A stretch of DNA of 64,000 nt, from the NCBI RefSeq assembly GCF_032854445.1, contig NC_088300.1, positions 32,467,608 to 32,531,607 on the forward strand, in the 5' to 3' direction. Position 1 is the first letter of the stretch. Each line of letters opens with the position of its first letter. Below the pieces are notes generated by a model. The model saw only the letters and a list, made by a program, of their open reading frames with translations. It was not told the DNA's origin and did no database searches. Shown here piece by piece: positions 11,155 through 22,176 of the stretch. The DNA is from Liolophura sinensis. Its lineage: Eukaryota; Mollusca; Polyplacophora; Chitonida; Chitonidae. The position numbers were made by a program, and so were the translations under genes.

Positions 11155-14100
11155 CTGAAATATACAACATTATCATACTAGTTCAATGGATGTATTTAAA
11201 CAAAAAATGCAGTACCACATATAAGCAGTAACAAATTTATTTGGGTTCCTACCATTTTTCCTACAAATCACTGTAAAAAGCCTAAAAAAATTCATCCATA
11301 ACTAAGAAGCTCATTTTTCCTGATTCTAAAAGCTCTTCAGATTCCAGAAAGTTGTCAGAACGTAGGATAAAATCTGACTGAAAAATGTTTCTGTACCAAA
11401 CGTTTCTTCACCAAAAGACATATTTTCTCAGGCTGACAATTAAAGTGAACATAAAGTCTGCCACTATATATACATACCAAAAATGATATAGGACACGGCT
11501 ATCGCAGAAAAAATATGTAAAAAATTCTATAAAGTTTTGAAAGCTGAAAAGATGAAATTCAGCACTGGGAACATGGCAACGACGGAGAATTCACGCTGAG
11601 TAGCCATGTTGTAGAAGTCCTTATGAACTTGGCCAATCACTAACGCTGATAGTGTCACATGATAATTGGCTGTCACATCAAAACACCTATAAGTTCTTGA
11701 TTGACAGTGTGGTTTGTAATAGTGGATAGACAGATATTGATGCCTTAAATTGGATTTTGCAGTCAGTTTATGTGTTAAACTGATGCATTTCGAACCACAC
11801 ATTTATAAGCAGGGAACAGAGAACGGCTGCCTTTGTCACAATGTGTACATGTTGGGCAGGATACTGCAGTAACTTGTCAGGTGAGGAGCTGGCAAGAAAA
11901 CCACCTCTAAAGTGTCACTGCTTGAAGAAAAACGTTGTGACTGCATTATTTTTCCTCAAAAAGTCAGATTTATTACGAAAATATCTTCCCAAATCTGAAT
12001 GAAAGGGTCCATTATCAATCAGAAGGTCCCACTATGTTTGATAAATTCCCTGAAATCTTTACAATCAGCTCGGACAAATGCTTTTACCCATGCAGGACGA
12101 GGCTGAGCAGAACCTCTAAAACATCACTCTAACAGAGCGCCGAACTAAAAGAAACATCGGCCCTTTGAACACAGAACAGAGCAGATACTCTATAGTTGGG
12201 GATCAGACATTTTTCTTTGTATTTTCTCATTGTCAGATTGTTTACGGGAGTTTTTTAATTTTACGGGAGAGCTCCTAGGTTTTGTGACATTACTGTAGAT
12301 AGTCATAACATGGCAGAATGGCGTCCCCAAAAGGAAAGGCTAGGTACTGACAATTGTTTGCTATTTATTTTGTTGGTAAGCAGTGTAGAATTTTTGAAAT
12401 ATTTTTAGAACATTTCTGGAATACTACTTTATTAATTAATTAATTCAGCTTTAGTGGCTGATTTTATGTTCACTTTAAATGCCTTTAAAAATGCACTCCT
12501 GGGGAAAATTTTAGGTCATTAGATAACTACCTTTCACTCCCTTTTCAATTACTATCCACAGCATAAAAATGATATTGATAACTGATCTTTTAATACACAA
12601 AATTTCACCATTTATTCACACGACCAATATTTTATGTTGTACACAAGTTCCTTCCACTCATACAATGCCATCTGAGGATTACATGACGGAGATAAATGAC
12701 ATCAATACACATTTCTCATCACGGAGTCAATCATTTCAATGTCATTGCCTGGTATTATGTCCCTGCTCTTGTTAATGACCATAAGCTATCAGCAGGTACA
12801 GACCATTCCTGGCAGCCAGTACCAGTAGTCAATGTTAACAACCAAGTCAAAAACCATTTGTTGATCACCCAAAGGCATGACACATGAGGGCAGACAAACC
12901 AATCACTTAGCAGGAATAACAGGGCAGAGAGGGTTGAGGAGGGGGGTGGAGGAGGGGGGGATGGGGGATAGGAAATGGGGGAGGGAGCATTGGAGCATTT
13001 AGAGAGCATGATCATTCTACCTACAACATTCCCTGAGGTCCTTAATTACCAAGCCATCAAATACCGTATTTGACCCAAAAATGTGCCAAACGTGGCCATT
13101 TTACTAAATATGACTTTTGGCACTGAAACATTTTCCCAGTAGGATATCATCCTACCTTCCAAACAAATATCAAGACACCTTCCTAATACCAATAGAACTG
13201 TCGACAGAAAAAGTGCAACTCGATCAAGAGCAAATTTTCTGGTCAAATGGAGCGGATTCTCCCAAAAGATGACCATTTTTTTTTTTTTATTTATACCTGA
13301 AAAATCTCTACAGTAATAGGTGACGTTGAAGCTCAGCTTCTGACATTATCCATGTACGCAAACTGACAACAGAACACAAAAAAAACGAATACCCATTGTC
13401 GATCTCCAGACTTTCGCAACATCACAAGTCTTTCTCAAAATGGACCTCTTCTTTAACAACCCTGGTTATTAAATTACTTGTATTTTCACGACTTTAGAGC
13501 AAAACATTCACTTAGTTATGTATATCGGCTGTTTAAAACTCGACACTAAAAGAAGAGGGGTGGGTGGGGTGGGGGGGGAGGAGAGTGTTGACAGGGTGGT
13601 GTGTTTGGATCAATAGACAACTGCCCATTATGGGCAAAGATGTGCCTAAGCTCACCTTCTACTTGAGCTGTGACTGGTCACAGTCACGACAGCTCAGCCT
13701 AATCATCTGTGTCATTTATTCTATACCATTTGTCCACTACCATGTAGGCCTGTTTCACACATGGGGACATCATGATATATATGACACCATACATGTGTAT
13801 ATACATCTTTATAAGGGTTACCAGCGAACTGCACAACCTTAACAGTGTTGGGAAGTCAAAGCTGCTGATTGGTTGCTTTGGCAGAGTACCGTGCCACCTG
13901 CAGGCTTGATAAGGTCCATCAACAGTATACCTAGGTTTATACGATGACTCAAATCAATACACAATAGCAGGTGAGAAGCCAAAGGGAGCATGAATGATCG
14001 AGTTTTGGTGATCTGTCTCCTGACTGGAGTTAACGCATTTTGCTGCTTAATTACAAAGGCGTCGTTAAGAAGTCAAAAGGCTTAGAGGCAAGGATCGCTT

Positions 14101-15584
14101 AGGTTACGCCAGCTTTTAACTAGCAGTATCAGAGCTGAACCTTTATGATCTAGTCCTTGTAAACTAATGATCGTACAGTCTCAACTGTGTGAAGGGAAAT
14201 AAGCTACACTGTACACAAAGCTACAGAGAGTGCCCCCTGGATCTTCCGAGAGACTTTCGAGAAGCATACAAAAAACACAGCTGTGATCACTGATGGGGCA
14301 GAGTTTTATGCGCCTGGATTTACTTGAGTAACACTTTGGCTAAGGTGAATAAGCTACTGACATGGCCTATACAAAGTAACAAACAGGTGATCTAGCTGAC
14401 AATTTACACATATGATGCTATGTGAACTTCTGCCATACCACTCCAGGCAGTATTCAATCACAAATTTGGTGTTAATAAGTCATGTCCAGTTAATTAATAC
14501 CTGGTGATTATTTTGTGACAACTCCTACACTGTCAATCTGCTTCCAGTTTATTGGAGGTACACTGTTCAGTCATTGCATGAACTCCTTGAAACCATGACT
14601 GGAAGGCAGCTGTTAAGAAACCACAGGGATCCTACCCCAAAATCAACGAAACCCTGCATGGTTTTCAATGCCAAAATCAACATTTTGAGGAGATAAGAAG
14701 GAAGTTCAACAAGAAAGTAAGTAAGTTACTTATGTTAAAAATTTCCAAGGGTCCTTGGTCAAAATGTATGTATAAATGACAAAATTCACCACCTCTCTTT
14801 CTTGTGTCAAACTGAATGTACATATTTTACAGACAAGGAAAATAAATGCTAAAATAAGTGGTTTTTAGACATTTTTCCCGCTAAAATTAAATGTTTAAAT
14901 TCTATGGTGGGCTTTATGATAATAATATAATTGGATACCAATGATATACACACAAACTACTTCTATTTTCACTTTCTGAAGATATTCTTATACACGTCTA
15001 GTCTAACAGCTATTTGTACACAAACAAATATTTCAACAGTAAGTATGAGAATTGATGTCCTCACTACCTAAAGAGGGAAAATGAAAACCCCCCAAAAAAC
15101 AACAAAAATATAAGTCAGTCAGTAAAATCCGTTTTATTTTAAAAAGTGAAATTAGTTGTGAACACCTTAGACCATTCAGATGCCACCAGCAAGCCAAACC
15201 AATTGGGTCAGCTCGCGTGTTCACATGCTCGTGTGATACACAGAAATCTTTTGAAGACAGGAAATCAATTATCCAACTGTTACATGCACTACTAATATAT
15301 GCCTTTGACGGTTATCATGCAGTTATTTGCTCAATAAGGTTCTTGTCTCAGAGGAAAACTATGGATTCTATGGTTATTGTTAATCATTTTCTTAAATATC
15401 TATGGCATCAGAAATTGATAGACAAGGTTGATGCAATTTTACATCGGCATAATTATAAAAGAACTGAATTATTTACAGGAAATATGTATGTCACATATGT
15501 CCATGAGAGCATAAGAAATTTCCAAATATATTTCAATACCTTAGCAGTGTATCATGGTTTTTTTTGTTTGTTTCATGTTAACAG
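11155..15584. other. 18.7-kb SH3 intron, segment downstream of the GPCR on the spectrin strand
   Basis: No exon of the spectrin or other gene is recognised. It holds a reversed family-D remnant (about 11270-11380), a family-D copy (13085-13260) and two G-rich tracts (12921-12990, 13557-13580). Short frames here, including 15217-15654, show no domain. Confidence 0.6.
12921..12990 (+). other. G-rich tract, G-quadruplex-prone
   Basis: At least five runs of four or more G separated by 1-10 bases (GGAGGGGGGTGGAGGAGGGG then GGGATGGGGG). A similar tract is at 13557-13580 (GGGGTGGGTGGGGTGGGGGG). Function is unknown. Confidence 0.7.
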
Positions 15585-15634
15585 GAAATCTGCAAGAGTT
15601 TATGAATTCCTGATTTACACATGGTTCAACGAAA

Positions 15635-16699
15635 ATGGATGGCATGGGCTTTAACTCCAGTGAGTCATCAGACAACACTTCCGCAGAAGACGCCCTGACA
15701 GAGCGCAGGGAAGACGCTGAAATTAGCATCACCGCCCTGTTCCTTGTGTTCATAATAGGGTTAGCTGTAACTGGCAACATTATGGTCATCCGCGCTATTC
15801 AGTTATGTCCTATGCTCCGCGACGATCGGTCAAACTTATTCATCATTAATCTGGCCATAACTGACCTGTCCAGTGCTATTATTGTTATGTCCAGCTCTTT
15901 TGTTAGCCTTGTGGCAGATAAGTGGCCCTTCCCGCAGATTGTGTGTGACTTTGTTTGTGCCGCCAACTATTGTTTCATAATCGTCTCTATGCTGACTTTA
16001 AGTTTCATCAGCATAGATCGTTATCAGGCTGTGATAAATCCTCTACTTTATATCCAACGAATGACACGTCCGAAGATCTTTGCGATGATCAGCTACAGTT
16101 GGTTGCAGGGTGTAGCCTTTGCCTGCATTCCAGTTGCTTTCCGCTGGGTAAGCTATGACTACTGGGAAGTGATCTGTGCTATAGAGTGGCACACTGACCC
16201 TCAAGCTCTCTACTACGTCATTTTGGCGTTTTTAATGTGCTTTTTAATCCCAGGGATCATCCTGGCAGTGTGTTACTTCTGCGTGTTAAGAGAAGCCCGC
16301 CACTGCAGAATTGGCTGTGTGAAAATGAACACCAGCAACAGTAGACTTGAAAATGGAGGCCAACGAACAAAAAATGTCAACAGCAATTCGAAAACAATCC
16401 GTAGCCTAATATTTGTGGTTCTGGCTTATTTCATTTGTTTGACACCTTTCTGTGTGACTAAACTAATAAAGGTGATATCGGCGCAGCCCAACTTTCTGCC
16501 AGGTTACATCAACCTCCTGTCCTCATGGTTCGGATACTTATCCAGTGCGATAAATCCACTCATATATGGGATTTTCCGTAGAGACTTCCGCAGGGTATAC
16601 TTAAGAATTATCCACAAGTTACCGTTCTTCTCGAGTTCACCACGAGGTGATGACACAGCAAATTCTACATTTGGCACTGAGGCGCAGAGGACTTCATAG
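15635..16699 (+). CDS. Rhodopsin-family (class A) G-protein-coupled receptor, intronless
   Basis: 354 codons, complete. Seven hydrophobic segments at about residues 31-53, 66-90, 103-125, 148-170, 190-214, 254-276 and 289-311. Class A marks: GN in TM1 (48-49), LAITD in TM2 (73-77), the disulfide pair Cys104 and Cys181, DRY (128-130), Trp156 in TM4, CLTP in TM6 (268-271) and NPLIY in TM7 (307-311). Two N-glycosylation sites (Asn7, Asn14) lie in the short N-terminus. Asn, not Asp, at position 3.32 argues against an amine receptor, and no TM7 Lys argues against an opsin. The CAIEWHTDP loop recalls orphan GPR161-type receptors, but I cannot prove orthology. An in-frame TGA at 15611 supports this start if the 5-prime end is unspliced; a T-rich tract ending TTAACAG at 15583 could be an acceptor from a 5-prime UTR exon. 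It lies antisense within the spectrin intron splitting the SH3. ATTAAA at 16766 may be a poly(A) signal. Confidence 0.93.
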   Translation: MDGMGFNSSESSDNTSAEDALTERREDAEISITALFLVFIIGLAVTGNIMVIRAIQLCPMLRDDRSNLFIINLAITDLSSAIIVMSSSFVSLVADKWPFPQIVCDFVCAANYCFIIVSMLTLSFISIDRYQAVINPLLYIQRMTRPKIFAMISYSWLQGVAFACIPVAFRWVSYDYWEVICAIEWHTDPQALYYVILAFLMCFLIPGIILAVCYFCVLREARHCRIGCVKMNTSNSRLENGGQRTKNVNSNSKTIRSLIFVVLAYFICLTPFCVTKLIKVISAQPNFLPGYINLLSSWFGYLSSAINPLIYGIFRRDFRRVYLRIIHKLPFFSSSPRGDDTANSTFGTEAQRTS

Positions 16700-17830
16700 A
16701 GATCAACACAATGTTACAAACACAAATTGCCCAAGAGAAATTTTGCCAATGTCAGTAAATAAGGCATTAAAAATAATCTGTTTTCCATCTTACAGGGTCA
16801 CAAGTGCCTGACAGTAAGTTTTAGTTTATATATTGACTGATGTATACCTTACCTGTGATACTTGTTGTAATATTTATGTTGTACAGGTTTCTTTAACCTA
16901 CTATCATTAACCTACTATTACATTTTGTCTAAATTTCTTATTAAAATACCTTAAGGCCTTGATGTGCTTCTTGACATACATTTCATGCAATCAAAATAAC
17001 CTAAAATTTTGTCCACAAAAAAGTCACTCATTCTGCCTGATTTTCTGAGTTTGAATGACTTTAGAAAGAAACGTTGTGGTTTGTTTGATTTATTTATTTA
17101 ATCAATTTGATTGCTATTTCATGCTCTATTGTAAAATGTTTCATCAATATGACAGCTGCCAGAAATATGGCAGGAGCAAGCTGGGCAGAACCCAAGGGGA
17201 AAATTTTTTTGAAAGACAAAATATGATAGCTTACTAGAAAATGTACGTTTCAGCACAAATACTAATATTTCAAGGCATTTATTTGCTTCCAAAAATGAAC
17301 TTTTTGCAGCAATTTTTTTTGGTAATATTTCTACTCCTGTGTAATGGAGGATTAATCAAATTCTTTATGGAACTCTTTCTCCTAACTATGTCAGTATTTT
17401 GATAACATTAATACATGCTTGAATTTGGTGCTACTAGATTTACTGTATCCAAAGATTTTATCCTCATGATGTATGAGTTAAGTGTTGATATTTATTTACG
17501 AAAATCAGAGAGAGCTAACTTTTTATGTGCCTGTACATATATTTGTAATATTAAAAAATTCTAACAAAAATATTCTGGAAAGTTTTGATTTATTTATGTT
17601 TTTGATTGCATATGCATGGGATGTACTGTGTTTGTACAGCTTAAAATGGAAAGATATAACATCAACCAGCTCTGGTGAATATGGAGAGTTAACATGTAGA
17701 TTTTGTGTATCACATTCTCAATTAAGTATTTGTCTATAATTTGATTGGTATTCTTTATAACATTTAAGAGTGTGTTTCACCTACAAAGACGTGAAAATAA
17801 GAAAAACCAACTGAACCTGTCCGCGTACCC

Positions 17831-17996
17831 TAATTCTTGAATATTTTCAACCACCTCTGCAACCAATATTTTGAAACATACTGAAAGAGTTATGGGGTGT
17901 AGAGAGCTTGGCATCAATTGATGGTACTTCTATGTATGCATGAGTTCCACTGCAACAAAGTGCATTAGATGTTGAAAAGGTTGAAGATTTTACAGT
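17831..17996. mobile_element. MITE-like family C copy (internally shortened)
   Basis: TAATTCTTGAATATTTTCAA at one end, GTTGAAAAGGTTGAAGATTT at the other. It is about 45 bp shorter than the 34597 copy because part of the middle is missing. Confidence 0.6.
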
Positions 17997-18883
17997 AGAA
18001 CGATCCACATAACATGGGATGACAAACCACTGTTTGTGCACCGAATGCTCAACTTATTGTACTACATTGCTCTGGACAGACTCCTGTCTGATGTCAAGCA
18101 AAAATGTCAAAGCAAAATACGATAACAGATTTCACTATACAACAGGACAAGCTTTTCTATTCCGTATGTAATAATCAATCTCTACATAAAGTGAAGAGTG
18201 TGTAACACTACAACGACAACGCTCAATCGGCTAACGAGAGAAACAAATATAGTTTAATCCCTTAGGTCACGCAGTCACTCTGCAACCATGTATGACCCAC
18301 TGATACATAAAATGGCACTCAGAGAATCAAAGTCAGGACAGACGTTTCAAACTGAATGGCTTTTAAACAGTCGTGTTCAGGGTATAATAACCAAAACATG
18401 ACATTTCAAAACAGGAATAAGATCATGAAACACAAAGGCAATAAATGCAGGGTTTCTTTGCAGTAACTGCATGTCAGCGATGCCAGAGTTTTGTGATGTC
18501 ATACATGACTGTATAAACACTCAAAGTGAAAAGAGAGAAAAAAAAAAGGGGGGTGGGGTGGGGGGAGAGGAATTATTTGGTTTCATACGTGGTTTTAAAG
18601 CCTTGGTGGACTGAGAGTTTCCCCCCGGAGAAAATGACTCCTGGTGTAAATAGTCATTTGTTTAGACATGTATTCTATTGAGGCCACTTTGTGTAGTGGA
18701 TCATGAAAGGATACATGATAAAAGATTGATCGAGATATACTATTTAATTGATTACAACCTACCCATTTAATTAATGATGAAGTGCTATTTCTCGAATCTG
18801 CCCATGGGATCAAATCTCTTCCACCATATCAGCCCTGGAGCTATACGCCACTCTTTTAGGACAATGAGAACATTATTAGTCAC

Positions 18884-19009
18884 ATGACTACAGTGATAGG
18901 ATACGCAAATATATGGTGTCAATAATCCTCAGATTGGGCGAGGCGTCAGCGAAGCCTAATATGAGGATTATTGACACCATATATTTACGTATCCTATCAC
19001 TGTAGTCAT
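18884..19009. repeat. Long perfect-type foldback, 48-bp arms
   Basis: Left arm 18884-18931 (begins ATGACTACAGTGATAGGATA) is the reverse complement of 18962-19009 with one mismatch in 48. The 30-base loop contains GGGCGAGGCGTCAGCGAAGC. No flanking protein. Likely a foldback/MITE-type element; a transcript would form a 48-bp hairpin. Confidence 0.9.
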
Positions 19010-20230
19010 TATGTAACAAATTTATCCTGCAAAGACCCATCAATTCAGTGTAGAAGACCGATGTATAGGTGAATCGCATCGGCGTTGTGATCATTGTTGG
19101 ACCTCAACAAAGGGAGATTTGACGTCGTCTGCAGGATTACAGAACATATCTGTACTCCATGTGACTGTTGTTGTCCAATGAAAAGCGGAGTATTTTGTCT
19201 GATGTGAGATAAATAACAATGCGGTCCCTGTTGTTCGACCATGTTTAAGCAGTTAAGCCGGGTATTAACTTTGAGTCTGTATTAACTTGTCATTAGTTTT
19301 GTGTTTGACCAAGACGTGTATTAAGATTATAAACCTGGGTTAACTTTTAATACACGTTTGAACAAAGTACACATTTGATATCCTGTCATGCATAATGTTG
19401 TCATTATGCAATAGGTCCATTCAGGTCAGGCTTTGTACTTATACAAAGGCTCAAAAGGCATTCTCACACAGTCAGTACCTCAAAGCACCGCTGTGGTAGT
19501 TTTCCATCCCAAATGCTACTTAAACCAGTAAATATATAATAATTAACGTGAACTGTTTTGTTGCGCAATCTCATGGCAACCACGATAAATAGTAGAAAGC
19601 TTACAAAGGACCAATATGTCCTGAAAACTCAATGAAATGGACTTTTTTTTTTTTTGCCGTTTATTTGATCATCGTTCTCTGACTGACAATTACTGAATAT
19701 GTTGCATCAATCAGAATCAATAAAACCTTTTCTTTTCTTACAGCAATTCTAAGCGTTCATTAACCAAATATTATTACTGACTGCAATGTTTAGCTTGCAT
19801 ACCAGGTAATACACAGAACTGCCTAATATGGGTGATATATACCTATGATAGTTTGGAATTTCATTTCTTTCAATGTCTATCTTTCCAATACAAAGGTATA
19901 TTCTCATAGTTAACTGACTGTGCAATATGCTTATACTTTCTCAACAATATTTCACTTCAAATACCGTGCAAAGTGCTGAATACCTCTTGGTCATAAGGAA
20001 ACACATAGTGTGCTTACAAAGTAATGGAGGGACAGACCCAAAACAACCGTGAAAAAAATAAGTCAACAGAAAATAAATGGAAAATCTGGAACACCCTTAT
20101 TGGAGAATGGCTGATATGCAAATGTCTGTTTCGACGCTTAGACTCTTCTACATGATTTGGAAAATGAGCAATGTTCTTCCCAATAACTAGTGTACATATG
20201 ATGCTGTAGAAATTTGGTAAAATCTGACTA

Positions 20231-20360
20231 CAACATTTATTTATTTATTTATTTACTTTCCTGATTGGTGTTTTATGCTGTACTCAATAACATTTCACTT
20301 GTAGGCCTTCACTGACGGCCAACATTATGATAGGAGAAGCTTGAGGATAACCACAATTAT
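20231..20360 (-). mobile_element. SINE family A, 3-prime fragment
   Basis: Five TTTA units, then GATTGGTGTTTTATGCTGTA and CGGCCAACATTATGATAGGA. The head is missing. Confidence 0.65.
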
Positions 20361-21005
20361 TTCCAACTTACTTCTTGTGATTTCTACATTTGTGTAGGGG
20401 GTTAGACGCCATGGGGTGGAGCAGGAAGGCATCAGTAATGAGGCATTTCCCAATACCCTGTCTCACCTGCTGGTTGGGACTGTTGCAAGGTTGGCAGTCA
20501 TTGTTCTTATTGTCTTCTTTTTGTCTTATAATCTGAGAGAATAATTTTATTAGTTTAGAATTGTTAATGTCTTCAATTTACATGTATGTTAAAACCAGAA
20601 CCTCAAATGTGTTTGATGTGATAATGAAATATGTGGAAGGTGTTCCTAAACATTGTTTTTTGTGAAGGCCTTGAGGAAGAAAATTTTCAATTTAAACCGA
20701 GTTACCAGTTTACCTTACTTAAGATGTTATTCTTACTATTATATAGGCTTCAAATGCCTGACATGCATTTACACCACCTTCAGTATATGATAATAGAATA
20801 CCTTGAGCACTGAACTCTACTCTTTACATGTAGCTTAGTATCTCCTGTGAAGTTGCCGTGCACCTATATGCTGTGCACCTATGTGCCGAGCACCTATATG
20901 CAAGCTGCAGAATGTTTATAAAGAACACATCAATCCATGGTAACAATCCGATACAGGTATTCATATAAATTATGTAAAAATCTAATAGCCAATAATAATC
21001 TACTG

Positions 21006-21845
21006 TTCCATGTTGATATGTTTATTGTGCCAACTTTTACCATTATGGTCCATGTTGATATGTTTACTGTGCCTATTTTTACCATTATGTTCCATGTTGA
21101 TATGTTTATTGTGCCAACTTTTACCATTATGGTCCATGTTGAAATGTTTATTGTGCCTACTTTTACCATTATGGTCCATGTTGATATGTTTACTGTGCCT
21201 ATTTTTACCATTATGTTCCATGTTGATATGTTTATTGTGCCAACTTTTACCATTATGGTCCATGTTGAAATGTTTATTGTGCCTACTTTTACCATTATGT
21301 TCCATGTTGATATGTTTATTGTGCCAACTTTTACCATTATGGTCCATGTTGAAATGTTTATTGTGCCTACTTTTACCATTATGATCCATGTTGATATGTT
21401 TATTGTGCCAACTTTTACCATTATGGTCCATGTTGATATGTTTACTGTGCCTATTTTTACCATTATGTTCCATGTTGATATGTTTATTGTGCCAACTTTT
21501 ACCATTATGGTCCATGTTGATATGTTTACTGTGCCTATTTTTACCATTATGTTCCATGTTGATATGTTTATTGTGCCAACTTTTACCATTAAGTTCCATG
21601 TTGATATGTTTACTGTGCCTATTTTTACCATTATGTTCCATATTGATATGTTTATTGTGCCAACTTTTACCATTATGTTCCATGTTGAAATGTTTATTGT
21701 GCCTACTTTTACCATTATGTTCCATGTTGATATGTTTATTGTGCCTACTTTTACCATTATGTTACATGTTGATATGTTTATTGTGCCTACTTTTACCATT
21801 ATGTTCCATGTTGATATGTTTATTGTGCCAACTTTTACCATTTTG
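21006..21845. repeat. 42-bp minisatellite, 20 units
   Basis: Unit TCCATGTTGATATGTTTATT plus GTGCCAACTTTTACCATTAT and two bases. Four unit types, defined by ATT/ACT and GCCAAC/GCCTAT/GCCTAC changes, are interspersed, often alternating with the GCCAAC type. As 42 is a multiple of 3 and the unit lacks stops in several frames, long open frames run on both strands (322 codons plus, 323 codons minus). These are a by-product of the repeat, not a supported gene. Confidence 0.95.
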
Positions 21846-21913
21846 ACCTTAAGGTTTGCAGAGTCAGTGAGCGCTGGAATTTTAACCTTCCTACTTAACA
21901 ACTAAGTCCTTGC

Positions 21914-22176
21914 AGTGCATGTAATGTGCCTCCTTGTTGTAAGACCGTTTTCCGCCACTCTTATCTAGTGCTGCTTCACTGAGACGCCTTAACTGAAGGC
22001 TAGTAAACAGTCCCGCCTGAGCCATTATACTGATACAGGTCAACCAGTTGTGGCATATATGTCAGTCTTAAGGCTAAGCGTCAAGCTAGGAAGCTACAAC
22101 TTCCTCTTTTAAGAGTCTTAGGTGTGATTCGACCCAGGATTGGCTCTGGATCTACAGACAGAGCCATAGGGGCTGG
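21914..22176 (-). mobile_element. SINE family B, partial copy
   Basis: CATGTAATGTGCCTCCTTGT, TTATCTAGTGCTGCTTCACT and GAAGCTACAACTTCCTCTTT match the reverse of 4323-4671; a B-box relic lies near GACCCAGGATTGGC. It begins about 70 bp from the minisatellite. Confidence 0.65.

Larger units (their letters stand above)
16700..20930. other. 18.7-kb SH3 intron, segment right of the GPCR
   Basis: No gene is recognised. Contents: a reversed family-D remnant (16945-17045), a decayed family-A SINE (about 17083-17215), family-C MITE (17831-17995), a G-rich tract (18548-18570), the foldback at 18884-19009, and a family-A SINE tail (20231-20360). Confidence 0.6.

Noticed and set aside
15217-15654. 145-codon plus-strand frame overlapping the GPCR start
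   Set aside because: Different frame, no recognisable domain, AT-rich composition; probably chance or 5-prime untranslated sequence of the receptor.
20930-21905. Repeat proteins of 322-323 residues on both strands
   Set aside because: They are created by a 42-bp tandem repeat without stops; no start context, splice structure or known domain supports either.
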